A DNA stretch of 64,000 nucleotides from Leifsonia sp. AK011 (GTDB lineage: Bacteria; Actinomycetota; Actinomycetes; Actinomycetales; Microbacteriaceae): contig NZ_JACCCH010000001.1 in assembly GCF_013410945.1 (NCBI RefSeq), positions 2,046,001-2,110,000 on the forward strand. The letters run 5' to 3'. The translations under genes were made by a program, and so were the position numbers. A model generated the notes under the pieces. It saw only the letters and a list, made by a program, of their open reading frames with translations, had not been told where the DNA came from and did not search any database. Shown piece by piece: positions 52,930 through 61,819 of the stretch; position 1 is the stretch's first letter; each line of letters starts with the position of its first letter.

Positions 52930-54632
52930 TCCGACTCCCCCAGTACGGGCGCTCGCAGAATGAGCTGCCGACCGTCGCACAGACTCTCGAGTTCCCCACG
53001 ATCCTGCGGGGCGACCCCGTCGTCGTCGCCGGGGCTGCCGGGCTCGGACGCCGCGTTCGGTGGGTGCACATGAGCGAGATCGTCGACATCGCGGGACTCC
53101 TGCACGGTGGTGAACTGCTCCTGACGATGGGCATCGTCTTCCCGGACGAGCCCTCGGAGCTCGCGGCCTACGTCGAGCGGCTTGTGGAGGCCAATGCAGC
53201 GGCACTCGTCATCGGCCTCGGCCCGCGGTATCCCGAGAGCCTCCCCCACGCCCTCGTGGAAGCCGCGGAGAAGCACGGGCTGCCCCTCATCGCCCTGCGT
53301 CGCAAGATCGCGTTCATCGACGTGACGGAGGAGGTGCACGCGTCCCTCATCGACGTCCAGGTGCGCGACCTGCAGGCCTCGGAGAGCATCCACGTGATCT
53401 TCAGCGCCCTCGCCGTGCAGGGCAGCAAGCCCGAGATCGTGCTGCGACAGGTCGCCAAGCTCTCCGGGTTCGCCGTCGTGCTCGAGAACCGATCCCGCCA
53501 GGTTCTCGCGTTCGACCCCGGCGAGCGATCCGCCGGCGATGTGCTCGCCGAGTGGGCCGAACACAGCAACCGGCCCCACCGCCCGGTCCGCACGTACTAC
53601 GACCCGCTCAGCGGCTGGCTGCAGACCATGGTGGGTGCCCGCGGTAACGACTGGGGACGGCTCGTGCTCATGGCGCCGTCCGCTGGCGCGCGGGACCTCG
53701 ATTCCGCCCTCGAGCCCACGATGACCATCCCGCGAAGCCTCATCATGCTCGTCGAGCAGGCAGCGTCCACGCTCGCCATCGGCAGGCTCGTCGACCGGGA
53801 GTCCCACCTGCTCGATCTCACCACGCACAGCAGCGTGCTCAGTCGCCTTCTCGCGGGCGAGGGAGACCCATCCGAACTGGACGAGCAGGCCCACGCGCTC
53901 GGGGTCTCGTTCCGGCGGATGCGGCTGGCGGCGTTCGCCTTCCGCTCGCGGGAGACCGCGTCGCAGGATCCGCGGGATCGGCAGGGCAACCTCAGGACCC
54001 TCGCGGGAGCCGTCTCCGATATCGCGCAGGAGCGCGGGCTCGCCTCGCTCGTGGCGCCGGTGGACGACTTCACCGTCGGGATGCTCACCTCGCTCTCCCC
54101 CGGATCGACGGACCTCACCGAAGCCGCTGCCATCGTCGAGCGGCTCGGGCGCGACGGCGCCTCGGTCGTCGTGGCCAGCGGCGGGGTGTCTCGCGGGTCC
54201 GCCGCATCCCGGGCGGCGCTCCTCGATGCGATCGAGACGGCAGCGACCGCCGTGAGCATGGGGGTCGAGTCCGACGTCGTCACGGCCAACGACCTGGGGC
54301 TCCGCGGGCTGATTCACACTCTGAGGGATGACCCGCGCGTCGTGCAGTTCGGAGAACGGGCCATCGGCGCACTCGTCGACTACGACGCCCAGCACCGCAC
54401 GTCGCTCGTGCCCCTGCTGCGCCACTTCCTCGATGCCGGACGCAACAAGACGGTCGCCGCGCGCAGGGCGTTCGTCTCGCGTCCCTGGATGCATGAGCGA
54501 CTCCGCCTCGCCGGTGAGGTGCTCTGTGTCGACCTCGATGACGAGAGCACGTGCCTCACCCTCCAGGTCGCCCTGCTCGTCATGGATACGCAACGTGAGC
54601 GGTCGGAAACCCAGCGAAAGGCCCACCAGTGA
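52923..54632 (+). CDS. PucR family transcriptional regulator
   Basis: 569 residues. An N-terminal PucR-type sensory domain (GDPVVVAGAAGLGRRVRWVHMSE through ALRRKIAFIDVTEEVH), a long central region of the CdaR/GAF type, and the C-terminal helix-turn-helix LRHFLDAGRNKTVAARRAFVSR. PucR-like proteins activate purine, ureide and nitrogen catabolic genes. Embedded within the operon that it probably regulates, so expression would be self-reinforcing. Start ATG 52923 or GTG 52926; both overlap the M20 stop. Confidence 0.9.
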   Translation: MVIRLPQYGRSQNELPTVAQTLEFPTILRGDPVVVAGAAGLGRRVRWVHMSEIVDIAGLLHGGELLLTMGIVFPDEPSELAAYVERLVEANAAALVIGLGPRYPESLPHALVEAAEKHGLPLIALRRKIAFIDVTEEVHASLIDVQVRDLQASESIHVIFSALAVQGSKPEIVLRQVAKLSGFAVVLENRSRQVLAFDPGERSAGDVLAEWAEHSNRPHRPVRTYYDPLSGWLQTMVGARGNDWGRLVLMAPSAGARDLDSALEPTMTIPRSLIMLVEQAASTLAIGRLVDRESHLLDLTTHSSVLSRLLAGEGDPSELDEQAHALGVSFRRMRLAAFAFRSRETASQDPRDRQGNLRTLAGAVSDIAQERGLASLVAPVDDFTVGMLTSLSPGSTDLTEAAAIVERLGRDGASVVVASGGVSRGSAASRAALLDAIETAATAVSMGVESDVVTANDLGLRGLIHTLRDDPRVVQFGERAIGALVDYDAQHRTSLVPLLRHFLDAGRNKTVAARRAFVSRPWMHERLRLAGEVLCVDLDDESTCLTLQVALLVMDTQRERSETQRKAHQ

Positions 54633-56311
54633 CCTCCTCCCTCATCGCGGTCCGCCGCGCCCTCGAGGCCATTCGTGAGGCGGACCGCCCCGAGATCTGG
54701 ATCTCCCTCCGCGATCCTGCGGACCTGGAGGCAGAGGCGACACACATCGACGCCGACCCGGCCGAGCTTCCCCTGCGCGGCATGACGCTCGCGGTCAAGG
54801 ACAACATCGACGTGGCGGGCCTCCCGACGACTCTCGGCCTTCCCCTCGAGCGACGCGGCGACCTGGTGACCGCGGATGCCACGGCCGTCGCACGACTGCG
54901 CGCTGCCGGCGCGATCGTCATCGGCAAGACCAACCTCGACCAGTTCGCCACGGGACTGGTCGGAACACGAAGCCCCTACGGTGCGGTGCGCAACGCCCTG
55001 TGGCCCGAGCGGATCTCGGGGGGATCGAGCTCGGGCTCAGCGGTCGCCGTCGCTCTTGGCATCGTCGACATCGCGCTCGGTACGGACACGGCGGGTTCCG
55101 GGCGGGTGCCAGCGGCGCTCAATCGGATCGTCGGCATCAAGCCGACCCTCGGCCTCGTGCCCACGACGGGTATGAGGGATGCCTGTCGCCCGTTCGACAC
55201 GATCACGGTATTCGCCCGCGACCTCGAGACCGCAGCATCCGCCACCGCGACCATCGTGGGACCCGATCCGGCCGACGGCCTGAGCCGGAGCATCCCCTCG
55301 GACGCGGTTCTCGCTGCGCCGGGGCATCCCGTGCTCGCGATCCCGCGTGAGGAGGACCTCGCGGCGCTCACGCCCGCCGCGCGATCGGCGTGGGATGCCG
55401 CGATCGAACGCTGGTCGACGGTGGCCGAGCTCCGCACCCTCGACATCTCGCCCCTCCTCGCCACGGCCAAGCTCCTCTACGACGGCGCGATCGTCGCGGG
55501 GCGGTATGCCGCCGCGGGAGAGTTCCTGTCGGACGAGAAGGGCCTGGACCCCACCGTGGCCGGGATCGTGCGGCGCGCGAAATCCGTCGCCGGGTGGGAG
55601 TACGTCCGTGATCGCGAGGCTCTCGATGCTGCCCGGGTTGCGGCCCTCGCCTCTCTCGAGGGCATTGACGGGATCGTGATCCCGACCGCCCCCGGACACC
55701 CGACCCTCGAGGAGGTCGCGGCCGACCCCCTCGCGGTCAACGCCTGGATGGGCACCTACACGAACTTCGTGAACCTCCTCGACCTGTCCGCGATCGCCGT
55801 GCCCTTCGACGACGGCGCGGACTCTGGGTTCGGCACCACGATCGTCACGCGCGCATTCCAAGAGCGGGTCGCGTTCGACCTCGCCGCGCGCTTCCTCGGC
55901 GTCGAGGCGCCAGCAGCCTCCGGCGACCCCGGCATCGACGTTGCGGTCTTCGGCGCCCATCTCACGGGACAACCCCTCAATGGGCAGCTCACCGACCTCG
56001 GTGCCCGCTTCGTCACGAGCATCGAGACCGCCGCGAGCTACACGCTTCACGCACTCGACACGACGCCGCCGAAGCCCGGTCTGGTCTTCGTGGACGAGGG
56101 CGGGAGCAGCATCGGCGGCGAGCTGTGGCGGATGTCACCCGCAGCGCTCGGCACGTTCCTCGCCGACCTGCCCTCGCCGATGACGCTCGGCAGGGTCGAG
56201 CTCTCCGATGGCCGGCAGGTCGTGGGCTTCGGATGCACGCCAGCGGCTCTCGCGGGCGCCCTCGACATCACGGCCCACGGAAGCTGGCCCGCGTACCTCG
56301 CCAGTCGGTAG
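54629..56311 (+). CDS. atzF: allophanate hydrolase
   Basis: Amidase-signature enzyme converting allophanate to ammonia and CO2 (via N-carboxycarbamate). 560 residues. Catalytic triad: Lys in MTLAVKDNIDVAG, then the Gly/Ser-rich SGGSSSGSAVAVALG and the nucleophile Ser in GTDTAGSGRVPAA. The C-terminal domain (FGAHLTGQPLNGQL, ALGTFLADLPSPMTLGRVEL) is specific for AtzF/DUR1,2-type hydrolases and rules out a plain amidase. GTG start overlaps pucR (GTGA). Last gene of the operon. It indicates that the degraded compound releases allophanate. Confidence 0.93.
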   Translation: MTSSLIAVRRALEAIREADRPEIWISLRDPADLEAEATHIDADPAELPLRGMTLAVKDNIDVAGLPTTLGLPLERRGDLVTADATAVARLRAAGAIVIGKTNLDQFATGLVGTRSPYGAVRNALWPERISGGSSSGSAVAVALGIVDIALGTDTAGSGRVPAALNRIVGIKPTLGLVPTTGMRDACRPFDTITVFARDLETAASATATIVGPDPADGLSRSIPSDAVLAAPGHPVLAIPREEDLAALTPAARSAWDAAIERWSTVAELRTLDISPLLATAKLLYDGAIVAGRYAAAGEFLSDEKGLDPTVAGIVRRAKSVAGWEYVRDREALDAARVAALASLEGIDGIVIPTAPGHPTLEEVAADPLAVNAWMGTYTNFVNLLDLSAIAVPFDDGADSGFGTTIVTRAFQERVAFDLAARFLGVEAPAASGDPGIDVAVFGAHLTGQPLNGQLTDLGARFVTSIETAASYTLHALDTTPPKPGLVFVDEGGSSIGGELWRMSPAALGTFLADLPSPMTLGRVELSDGRQVVGFGCTPAALAGALDITAHGSWPAYLASR

Positions 56312-56313
56312 CC

Positions 56314-57036
56314 TCAGCGCGCGGTGTAGCCACCGTCGACGACGAGTTCCGACCCGGTCACGAAGCTCGCGTCGTCGGAGAGCAGGTAGGCCGTCGCCGC
56401 GGCGATCTCCGTGGGCCTCGCAAAACGTCCGGCCGGATGCATCCCCTCCACCGCCGTGCGGAACTCGGGGTGCGGGGCGAACTGCTCGCGTGTCATGGGC
56501 GTGTCGACGACGCCGGGGCAGACGGCGTTCGAGCGGATGCCAGCCTTCGCGTAGTCCACCGCGATGGCCCTCGAAAGGCCGAGAACACCCGCCTTGCTCG
56601 CGCAGTACGCCGGCTCGTCCGCCGTCGCCACAAGGCCCGACATCGAGGCGTGGAACACCAGCGAGCCGCCGTCCGGCATGCGGGAGACCGCGTGCTTGGC
56701 CACGAGGAAGGCACCCGTGAGGTTGACGCCGATCACGCGGTTCCACTGGTCGAGGGTCGTCTCGGTGAGCGGGACCTCGAGGGCGATACCAGCGTTCAGC
56801 ACGGCACCATCGAGCCTCCCGTACCGCTCGATCACCGCGTCGAGAGCGGCGGAGACGCTCGCCTCGTCGGTGACATCGCACGCGAGGCCGAGCGCCGGTT
56901 GCGACGCACTCGCCCGCTGCTCGTCGAGGTCGAACGACACCGTCACAGCACCCTCGTCGGCAAGTCGCTGAACCGTCGCGGCACCGATTCCCGAGCCGCC
57001 TCCTGTCACCACGATCACCCGGTCTGCCAGCCGCAT
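56314..57036 (-). CDS. SDR family oxidoreductase
   Basis: 240 residues, classical SDR: VVTGGGSGIGAATV turn, Asp (SFDLDEQ) after beta-2 for NAD preference, NAG at VLNAGIAL, Ser in FHASMSGLVA, and YCASKAG. The ATG at 57036 has GGAAGGTGGA just upstream; the 57051 start lacks an SD. Ends 2 bp from the atzF stop, convergent, so it is probably an independent gene placed at the edge of the catabolic island. Confidence 0.9.
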   Translation of the reverse strand: MRLADRVIVVTGGGSGIGAATVQRLADEGAVTVSFDLDEQRASASQPALGLACDVTDEASVSAALDAVIERYGRLDGAVLNAGIALEVPLTETTLDQWNRVIGVNLTGAFLVAKHAVSRMPDGGSLVFHASMSGLVATADEPAYCASKAGVLGLSRAIAVDYAKAGIRSNAVCPGVVDTPMTREQFAPHPEFRTAVEGMHPAGRFARPTEIAAATAYLLSDDASFVTGSELVVDGGYTAR

Positions 57037-57164
57037 TCGTCCACCTTCCACGTCGTGATCTCACGCTAACCGGCGAGACACGACCCGTGCCGCGTCACGG
57101 ACGATTGGCGACAACCTGTCGTCGCACCCCTGCACGGTGGCATCACTGCGTCGTACGATGAGCC

Positions 57165-57986
57165 ATGGGTTCGCGCGTTGTCGTCGGCATGGCCGGGTGG
57201 GTCTACCCCGACTGGCGCGGCACGTTCTACCCGAAGGGGCTCGTGCAGAAGAACGAGCTCGCCTGGGCGAGCGAGCACGTGACATCCATCGAACTCAATG
57301 GCTCGTTCTACTCCCTGCAGAAGCAGACGAGTTGGTACTCCTGGCGGGATGCCACGCCCGAGGCGTTCGTCTTCTCGGTGAAGGCCCCGCGCTTCATCAC
57401 GCACATCCGTCGACTCGACGACGTCGAGGAGCCCCTCGCCAACTTCTTCGCCTCCGGCATCCTCGCCCTCGGGTCGAAGCTCGGCGCGATCCTGTGGCAG
57501 CTACCGCCGAGCCAGGAGTTCGAGCCGTACCTGATCGAGCGCTTCTTCGCCCTGCTCCCCCACACGACGACCGAGGCGGCGGAGCGAGCACAGCAGCGGA
57601 GCGAGCGGATGCACGGCCGCGAGCACCTCGAGACCGATGCCGACCGACCCTTCCGTCACGCCATCGAGGTGCGCCATTCCTCGTTCGGTCACCCGACCTT
57701 CGTGGAACTCGCACGCCAGTACGGCATCGCCATCGTCTACGGGGACTCCGGCGGCAAATGGCCCGTGATCGACGACGCCACCACGGACTTCCGCTATGCG
57801 CGCCTTCACGCGGACACGGCCGTCTACCCCGGAGGGTTCTACGAACCCGACGATCTCGCGACGTGGTCGGCACGGATTTCGGGATGGCTCGCGGACGGGC
57901 AGGACGCATACATCTACTTCGACAATGACACCAAGGTGCGGGCGCCGATCGACGCGATGTCGCTTCTCGAGCTGTTGCGCGACTAG
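57165..57986 (+). CDS. DUF72 family protein (YecE-like)
   Basis: TIM-barrel-like DUF72 protein, 273 residues: VVVGMAGWVYPDWRGTFYPKGL, SIELNGSFYSLQ, FSVKAPRFITHIRRL, ILWQLPPS, EVRHSSF and AYIYFDND. Function is unknown; the family resembles endonuclease IV in fold. TACGAT (57154-57159) sits 5 nt before the ATG. Its stop overlaps that of a small convergent gene. Confidence 0.9.
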   Translation: MGSRVVVGMAGWVYPDWRGTFYPKGLVQKNELAWASEHVTSIELNGSFYSLQKQTSWYSWRDATPEAFVFSVKAPRFITHIRRLDDVEEPLANFFASGILALGSKLGAILWQLPPSQEFEPYLIERFFALLPHTTTEAAERAQQRSERMHGREHLETDADRPFRHAIEVRHSSFGHPTFVELARQYGIAIVYGDSGGKWPVIDDATTDFRYARLHADTAVYPGGFYEPDDLATWSARISGWLADGQDAYIYFDNDTKVRAPIDAMSLLELLRD

Positions 57987-58162
57987 GACTTATCCCAGTC
58001 GGCTGCCTCCTCGGCGGCCCACCTGCGGGCGCGCTCCGCGATGATCTCGGGGGCGCGGGCCGCCTCCTCGCGGGTCTTGAACGGGCCGTCACGGTCCGTC
58101 GCGAGCGACTGTGGGCCCTCTTCGACTTCGCCGGTCACGTGGTTGTACCACCAGTCGGTCAT
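57983..58162 (-). CDS. 59-residue SPOR-like small protein
   Basis: A short ORF starting ATG at 58162 and ending with TAG at 57983-57985. It encodes MTDWWYNHVTGEVEEGPQS, then TDRDGPFKTREEAARAPEI and an Ala/Glu/Arg/Trp helix ending DWDKS. This composition (WYN...TGEVE.GPQS) matches small actinobacterial proteins annotated as SPOR-domain-containing; function unknown. It overlaps the DUF72 stop by 3 bp. Confidence 0.75.
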   Translation of the reverse strand: MTDWWYNHVTGEVEEGPQSLATDRDGPFKTREEAARAPEIIAERARRWAAEEAADWDKS

Positions 58163-58207
58163 GCGTCTACCTCCATGGTTCAGTGCCCGGATGGGACTGT
58201 GCCCAGA

Positions 58208-58594
58208 TTAGGACATGCTCGCGATCTGGATGAGATTGCCACAGGTGTCGTCCAGGGTGGCGACGGTCACCGGACCCATGTCTGTCGGTGGCTGAAGGAA
58301 GACAACCCCGAGTGCCGTCAGGCGCTCGAACTCGGCCTGGATGTCGTCGACGCCGAAGCTCGCGGCCGGAATGCCGTCGGCAGCGAGAGCCGCGGTATAG
58401 GCCTGGGCCGCGGGATGCTCGTTCGGTTCGAGGAGTAACTCGACGTCGTTGGTCGACCCGACAACGGTGAGCCAGCGATGCTCTCCGACGGGCACGTCGT
58501 TCTTCGTGGTGAACCCCAGAACGCCCGTGTAGAAGTCGAGGGCCTTCTGCTGGTCGTCCACGAAGACGGACGTCGTGGTGATGAAGATGCTCAT
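58208..58594 (-). CDS. VOC family protein (glyoxalase/bleomycin-resistance fold)
   Basis: 128 residues: ITTTSVFVDDQQKALDFYTGVLGFTTKND starts the first VOC module; GVVFLQPPTDMGPVTVATLDDTCGNLIQI ends the second. The first metal-ligand His is absent (SVFVDD), so it may bind a ligand rather than a metal. Start ATG overlaps the stop of the upstream ArsR-type regulator (ATGA), a common regulator-VOC pair. Confidence 0.88.
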   Translation of the reverse strand: MSIFITTTSVFVDDQQKALDFYTGVLGFTTKNDVPVGEHRWLTVVGSTNDVELLLEPNEHPAAQAYTAALAADGIPAASFGVDDIQAEFERLTALGVVFLQPPTDMGPVTVATLDDTCGNLIQIASMS

Positions 58595-58875
58595 GGTGTC
58601 TCTCCCTGTACGGTCTCGATCCAGCGACGCACCTCGGCGAGGGCATCCGTCTCGAGATGATGAACGGTGGTCCGGCCGACACTCGCCACAGTGACAAGAC
58701 CGGCCTCGCGCAGTATCGAGATGTGCTTGGACACGGCCTGCCGACTCATCGACATCCCGCGTTCGGTGATCAGGCGGACACAGATCTCGAACAGCGTCTG
58801 GTCGTTGCGCACCGTCAGGTCATCGACGATCGCCCGGCGCACCGGGTCGGCGATGGCTTTGAAGACCGCGTCCAC
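58591..58875 (-). CDS. ArsR family winged-helix regulator
   Basis: 94 residues from the GTG at 58875 (VDAVFKAIADPVRRAI). The helix-turn-helix is SRQAVSKHISILREAGLV followed by the wing SVGRTTVHHLE. There are no metal-binding cysteines in the DNA-recognition helix. I choose the GTG because the palindromic operator (58888-58905) lies immediately upstream and would contain the ATG of the longer alternative (58896). Downstream VOC gene overlaps by 4 bp. Confidence 0.85.
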   Translation of the reverse strand: MDAVFKAIADPVRRAIVDDLTVRNDQTLFEICVRLITERGMSMSRQAVSKHISILREAGLVTVASVGRTTVHHLETDALAEVRRWIETVQGETP

Positions 58876-58887
58876 GCTTCGACAATA

Positions 58888-58905
58888 GGCAACCATTTAG
58901 TTGCC
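58888..58905. promoter_or_regulatory. ArsR-type operator palindrome
   Basis: GGCAAC-CATTTA-GTTGCC: six-base perfect arms around a 6-nt AT-rich centre, 12 bp upstream of the ArsR GTG. It lies in the 54-bp divergent space to map (ATG 58929), so the regulator could affect both promoters. Spacing and style fit autoregulation. Confidence 0.7.
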
Positions 58906-58928
58906 AGTCAAGTCGCTAGAGTGGAACC

Positions 58929-59813
58929 ATGCCCCGCGACGAACACGGAAATCTCGTCGCGGGCACCGTGTCCCCGCGACGCCCCATCCCCGCCTCGATT
59001 CCCCGCCCCGAGTACGTGGGCCGGGCGGCCCCCGCGCCGTACGACGGCGACGACATCTACACTCCGGAGCAGGTCGAGCTCATCCGCGAATCCGGGCGCA
59101 TAGCTGCCACAGCGGTCGAGCTCGCAGGTGAGGCGATCAGGCCAGGAGTGCGCACCGACGAACTGGATGTCATCGTCCACGACTACATCGTCAGTCAGGA
59201 CGCCTACCCCTCGACAGTGGGCTATCGCGGCTTCCCCAAGGCCGTGTGCACGAGCATCAACGAGGTCATCTGCCATGGCATCCCGGATGACACGGTGCTC
59301 GAGAACGGCGACATCATCAACATCGACGTCACCGCCTTCAAGAACGGCGTTCACGGCGACCTCAGCAAGACGTTCATCGTCGGCGAGGCCCGACAGGAGG
59401 TCGTCGACCTCGTCGACCGAACCCGTGAGGCGATGAACCGCGGGATCAAGGCGGTCGCCCCCGGCCGGCAGATCAACGTCATCGGCCGGGCCATCGAGTC
59501 CTACGCCAAGCGCTTCGGCTACGGCGTCGTTCGCGACTACACCGGTCACGGGGTGGGCACCGCCTTCCACTCCGGCCTCATCGTTCCCCACTACGACGCC
59601 GCGCCGGCCTTCGACCAGGTGATGGAGGTGGGTATGGTGTTCACGATCGAACCGATGCTCACGATGGGCACCCTTGAGCACCCCGGCGCGATCGCGTGGG
59701 ACACCTGGGCGGATGACTGGACCATCACCACCCGCGACAAGGCACTCACCGCCCAGTTCGAACACACCCTGGTCGTCACCGAGCGCGGTGCCGACATCCT
59801 CACACTGCCGTAA
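58929..59813 (+). CDS. map: type I methionine aminopeptidase
   Basis: Removes N-terminal methionine cotranslationally. 294 residues with an N-terminal Pro-rich extension ([16 protein letters not shown]), as in actinobacterial MapB/class Ib enzymes. Metal ligands are seen in [16 protein letters not shown] (two Asp), RDYTGHGVG (His), FTIEPML (Glu) and EHTLVVTE (Glu). TAGAGT (58917-58922) is 6 nt upstream of the ATG, implying a leaderless mRNA. ppgK follows 14 bp downstream. Confidence 0.95.
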   Translation: MPRDEHGNLVAGTVSPRRPIPASIPRPEYVGRAAPAPYDGDDIYTPEQVELIRESGRIAATAVELAGEAIRPGVRTDELDVIVHDYIVSQDAYPSTVGYRGFPKAVCTSINEVICHGIPDDTVLENGDIINIDVTAFKNGVHGDLSKTFIVGEARQEVVDLVDRTREAMNRGIKAVAPGRQINVIGRAIESYAKRFGYGVVRDYTGHGVGTAFHSGLIVPHYDAAPAFDQVMEVGMVFTIEPMLTMGTLEHPGAIAWDTWADDWTITTRDKALTAQFEHTLVVTERGADILTLP

Positions 59814-59827
59814 GGAACAATCGCACC

Positions 59828-60577
59828 ATGGGACATGCACTCGGCGTCGACATCGGCGGAACCGGAATCAAGGCCGCGATCGTCGACACCGACACCGGCG
59901 AACTGGTGAGCGAGCGCATCAAGCTTCCCACCCCGAGCGGTGGTGAACCGAACGACATCGTCGCGACGGTCGTGACGCTCGTCGAAAAACTCGGCGGACT
60001 CGGCGAGGGAGTCCCCGTCGGGGTGTGCTTCCCGGCGATCGTGCGCAACGGTCGCACGATGTCGGCCGCGAACGTCTCGAAGAAGTGGATCGGACTCGAG
60101 GCCGAAGCCCTCTTCGAGAAGGCGCTCGGGCGGGACATCCACTTCGTCAACGACGCGGATGCCGCGGGCTACGCCGAGGTGCGCTACGGCGCTGCCAAGG
60201 ACGTGACCGGCCTCGTCCTGCTGACGACCCTCGGCACGGGCATCGGCAGCGCGCTCATCTACAACGGCGTGCTCATCCCGAACTCCGAGCTCGGCCACCT
60301 CATCGTCGACGGGCGTGACGCCGAGAAGCGCGCATCGTACGCGGCCAAGGAACGCTCGCGTCTGAGCTGGAAGTCCTGGGCGAAGCGGCTCCAGAAGTAC
60401 TACGGGCACCTCGAGATGCTCTTCTCCCCCGACCTCTTCGTCGTGGGGGGCGGCGTCTCCAAGAGCTACCAGGAGTTCCTGCCGCTGCTCTCGCTCAGCA
60501 CGCCGATCGTGCCCGCAGTGCACCGCAACAACGCGGGCATCCTCGGTGCCGCGGCTCTCGCCGCCCTTCCGCGGTAG
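59828..60577 (+). CDS. ppgK: polyphosphate glucokinase
   Basis: ROK-family kinase phosphorylating glucose with polyphosphate (or ATP). 249 residues: VDIGGTGIKAAIVD phosphate-1 motif, VGVCFPAIV, FVNDADAAGYAEV (catalytic Asp), TLGTGIGSALIYNG, and the PpgK-specific KRLQKYYGHLEMLFSPDLFVVGGGVSK. Lacks the ROK zinc cysteines, as typical for PpgK. AAGGA precedes the ATG; co-directional with map. Its stop abuts the convergent methyltransferase stop. Confidence 0.95.
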   Translation: MGHALGVDIGGTGIKAAIVDTDTGELVSERIKLPTPSGGEPNDIVATVVTLVEKLGGLGEGVPVGVCFPAIVRNGRTMSAANVSKKWIGLEAEALFEKALGRDIHFVNDADAAGYAEVRYGAAKDVTGLVLLTTLGTGIGSALIYNGVLIPNSELGHLIVDGRDAEKRASYAAKERSRLSWKSWAKRLQKYYGHLEMLFSPDLFVVGGGVSKSYQEFLPLLSLSTPIVPAVHRNNAGILGAAALAALPR

Positions 60578-61228
60578 TCACTCCTGCGCCCAGCCGACGA
60601 CGAGCGACGACTCGTCCGGGGTGAGGACCTCGGCGCGCAGCCCGGCCTCCTCGAGTGCGCCCACCGCGGCGTCCACCTGGTGTTCGGCGACCTCGGTGAG
60701 AAAGCGACCGAAGGGCGTAAGCCACGCGGGCGCCTCGGCGATCGCTCGACGCAGGACCTCGAGACCATCGCTCCCGCCGTCGAGTGCGGTGAGGGGTTCG
60801 TAATCGCGGGCTTCGTGCGGTAGCAGCGCGATGTCCCCCGTCGGCACGTAGGGCGCGACGATCGTGACCGTTGCCACGCGACCGCGAAGATCAGCGGGCA
60901 GGGGTCCGAAGAGGTCGCCGAGCAGAACGGTGGCGTGGGCGGACGCGAGAGTGCGCTGCGCGTTGGCGACCGCACGCGGATCGATGTCGGTGGCGAACAC
61001 CTCCACTCGAGCACGGGATGCCACGGCGGCAGCGATCGCACCGGAGCCGCAGCACAGGTCCACGAGCACCGAACCGGGAGCGAGCCCCTCGACCGCGGCA
61101 TCCACGATGAACTCGGACCTCGGGCGCGGCACGAATACACCGGTGTCCACCGGTACCCTGACACCCGCGAAGTCGGCCCACCCCAGCACGTGCTCGAGTG
61201 GTGTTCCGCTCACCCGGGCCGCGATCAT
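60578..61228 (-). CDS. HemK-like methyltransferase with altered NPPY motif
   Basis: Class I SAM methyltransferase of the 'putative protein N5-glutamine methyltransferase' type. SAM motif VLVDLCCGSGAIAAAV, then FATDIDPRAVANAQ. The NPPY/NAPYVP motif, whose Asn binds the target amide, here reads VAPYVPTGDIALLP (Val for Asn). The first normal start is the ATG at 61228, yet the frame upstream codes well for HALVARLRAAGCVFAEDEADL, the family's usual N-terminus, up to about 61348 without ATG, GTG or TTG. A non-standard start (CTG or ATC) or an upstream frame change is likely. Confidence 0.75.
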   Translation of the reverse strand: MIAARVSGTPLEHVLGWADFAGVRVPVDTGVFVPRPRSEFIVDAAVEGLAPGSVLVDLCCGSGAIAAAVASRARVEVFATDIDPRAVANAQRTLASAHATVLLGDLFGPLPADLRGRVATVTIVAPYVPTGDIALLPHEARDYEPLTALDGGSDGLEVLRRAIAEAPAWLTPFGRFLTEVAEHQVDAAVGALEEAGLRAEVLTPDESSLVVGWAQE

Positions 61229-61356
61229 CCGCTCGAGGGAGTCGGCGTCTCGCGGCTCGAGCAGCAGGAGGTCGGCCTCGTCCTCGGCGAAGACGCATCC
61301 GGCCGCGCGCAGCCGCGCGACCAGGGCGTGCCGGTCGATGCGTGCGTCGATGTGGC

Positions 61357-61740
61357 CTACTCGGTGATCGTGAGGGTCCAGCTGCCCGACTGCCCCTCCT
61401 GCGAACCGTCGAGGTCGATCGAGTCCTCGCCACCCTCGTAGGGGCCCACCATGGTGGCGTTACCGTCGGCGAACTCGATGATGATCCGCAGCTGGCCGCC
61501 CGCGACCACCCACGTGTCACTCGGGTCGTTGAAGCTCTTCCCCTTGTAGCTGAAGCCGAGCGTGCGATCCTCGTGGAAGTCGAACTCCCACTCCGCATTG
61601 CGCGAGTCGGTTCCGCTCCAGGTCGTTCCTGCCAATTCCTCGCCGGTGGGCGTGCTCGAGGGAGCGGCCGTGCACCCTGCAAGCAGAGCGAGTGCGGCGG
61701 CGACCACGGCGACGCTGCCGAGCCTGTGTGTGAGAGTCAT
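61357..61740 (-). CDS. small secreted lipoprotein
   Basis: 127 residues with a lipoprotein signal: MTLTHRLGS, hydrophobic stretch and lipobox LLAGC (Cys23). The mature part (TWSGTDSRNAEWEFDFHEDRTLGF, MVGPYEGGEDSIDLDG, SWTLTITE) looks like a small beta-barrel of lipocalin/META-like style. No function assigned. The start at 61740 is preferred over 61821 because only there does a signal peptide begin. It stands between the methyltransferase gene and the divergent VIT-family gene. Confidence 0.8.
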   Translation of the reverse strand: MTLTHRLGSVAVVAAALALLAGCTAAPSSTPTGEELAGTTWSGTDSRNAEWEFDFHEDRTLGFSYKGKSFNDPSDTWVVAGGQLRIIIEFADGNATMVGPYEGGEDSIDLDGSQEGQSGSWTLTITE

Positions 61741-61819
61741 AGCAGCACGATAACCCCTCACGGTGCGTGCACGGTGAGAGATCGGTTCGACACACCCGGC
61801 GACGGATACACTGCCGATC

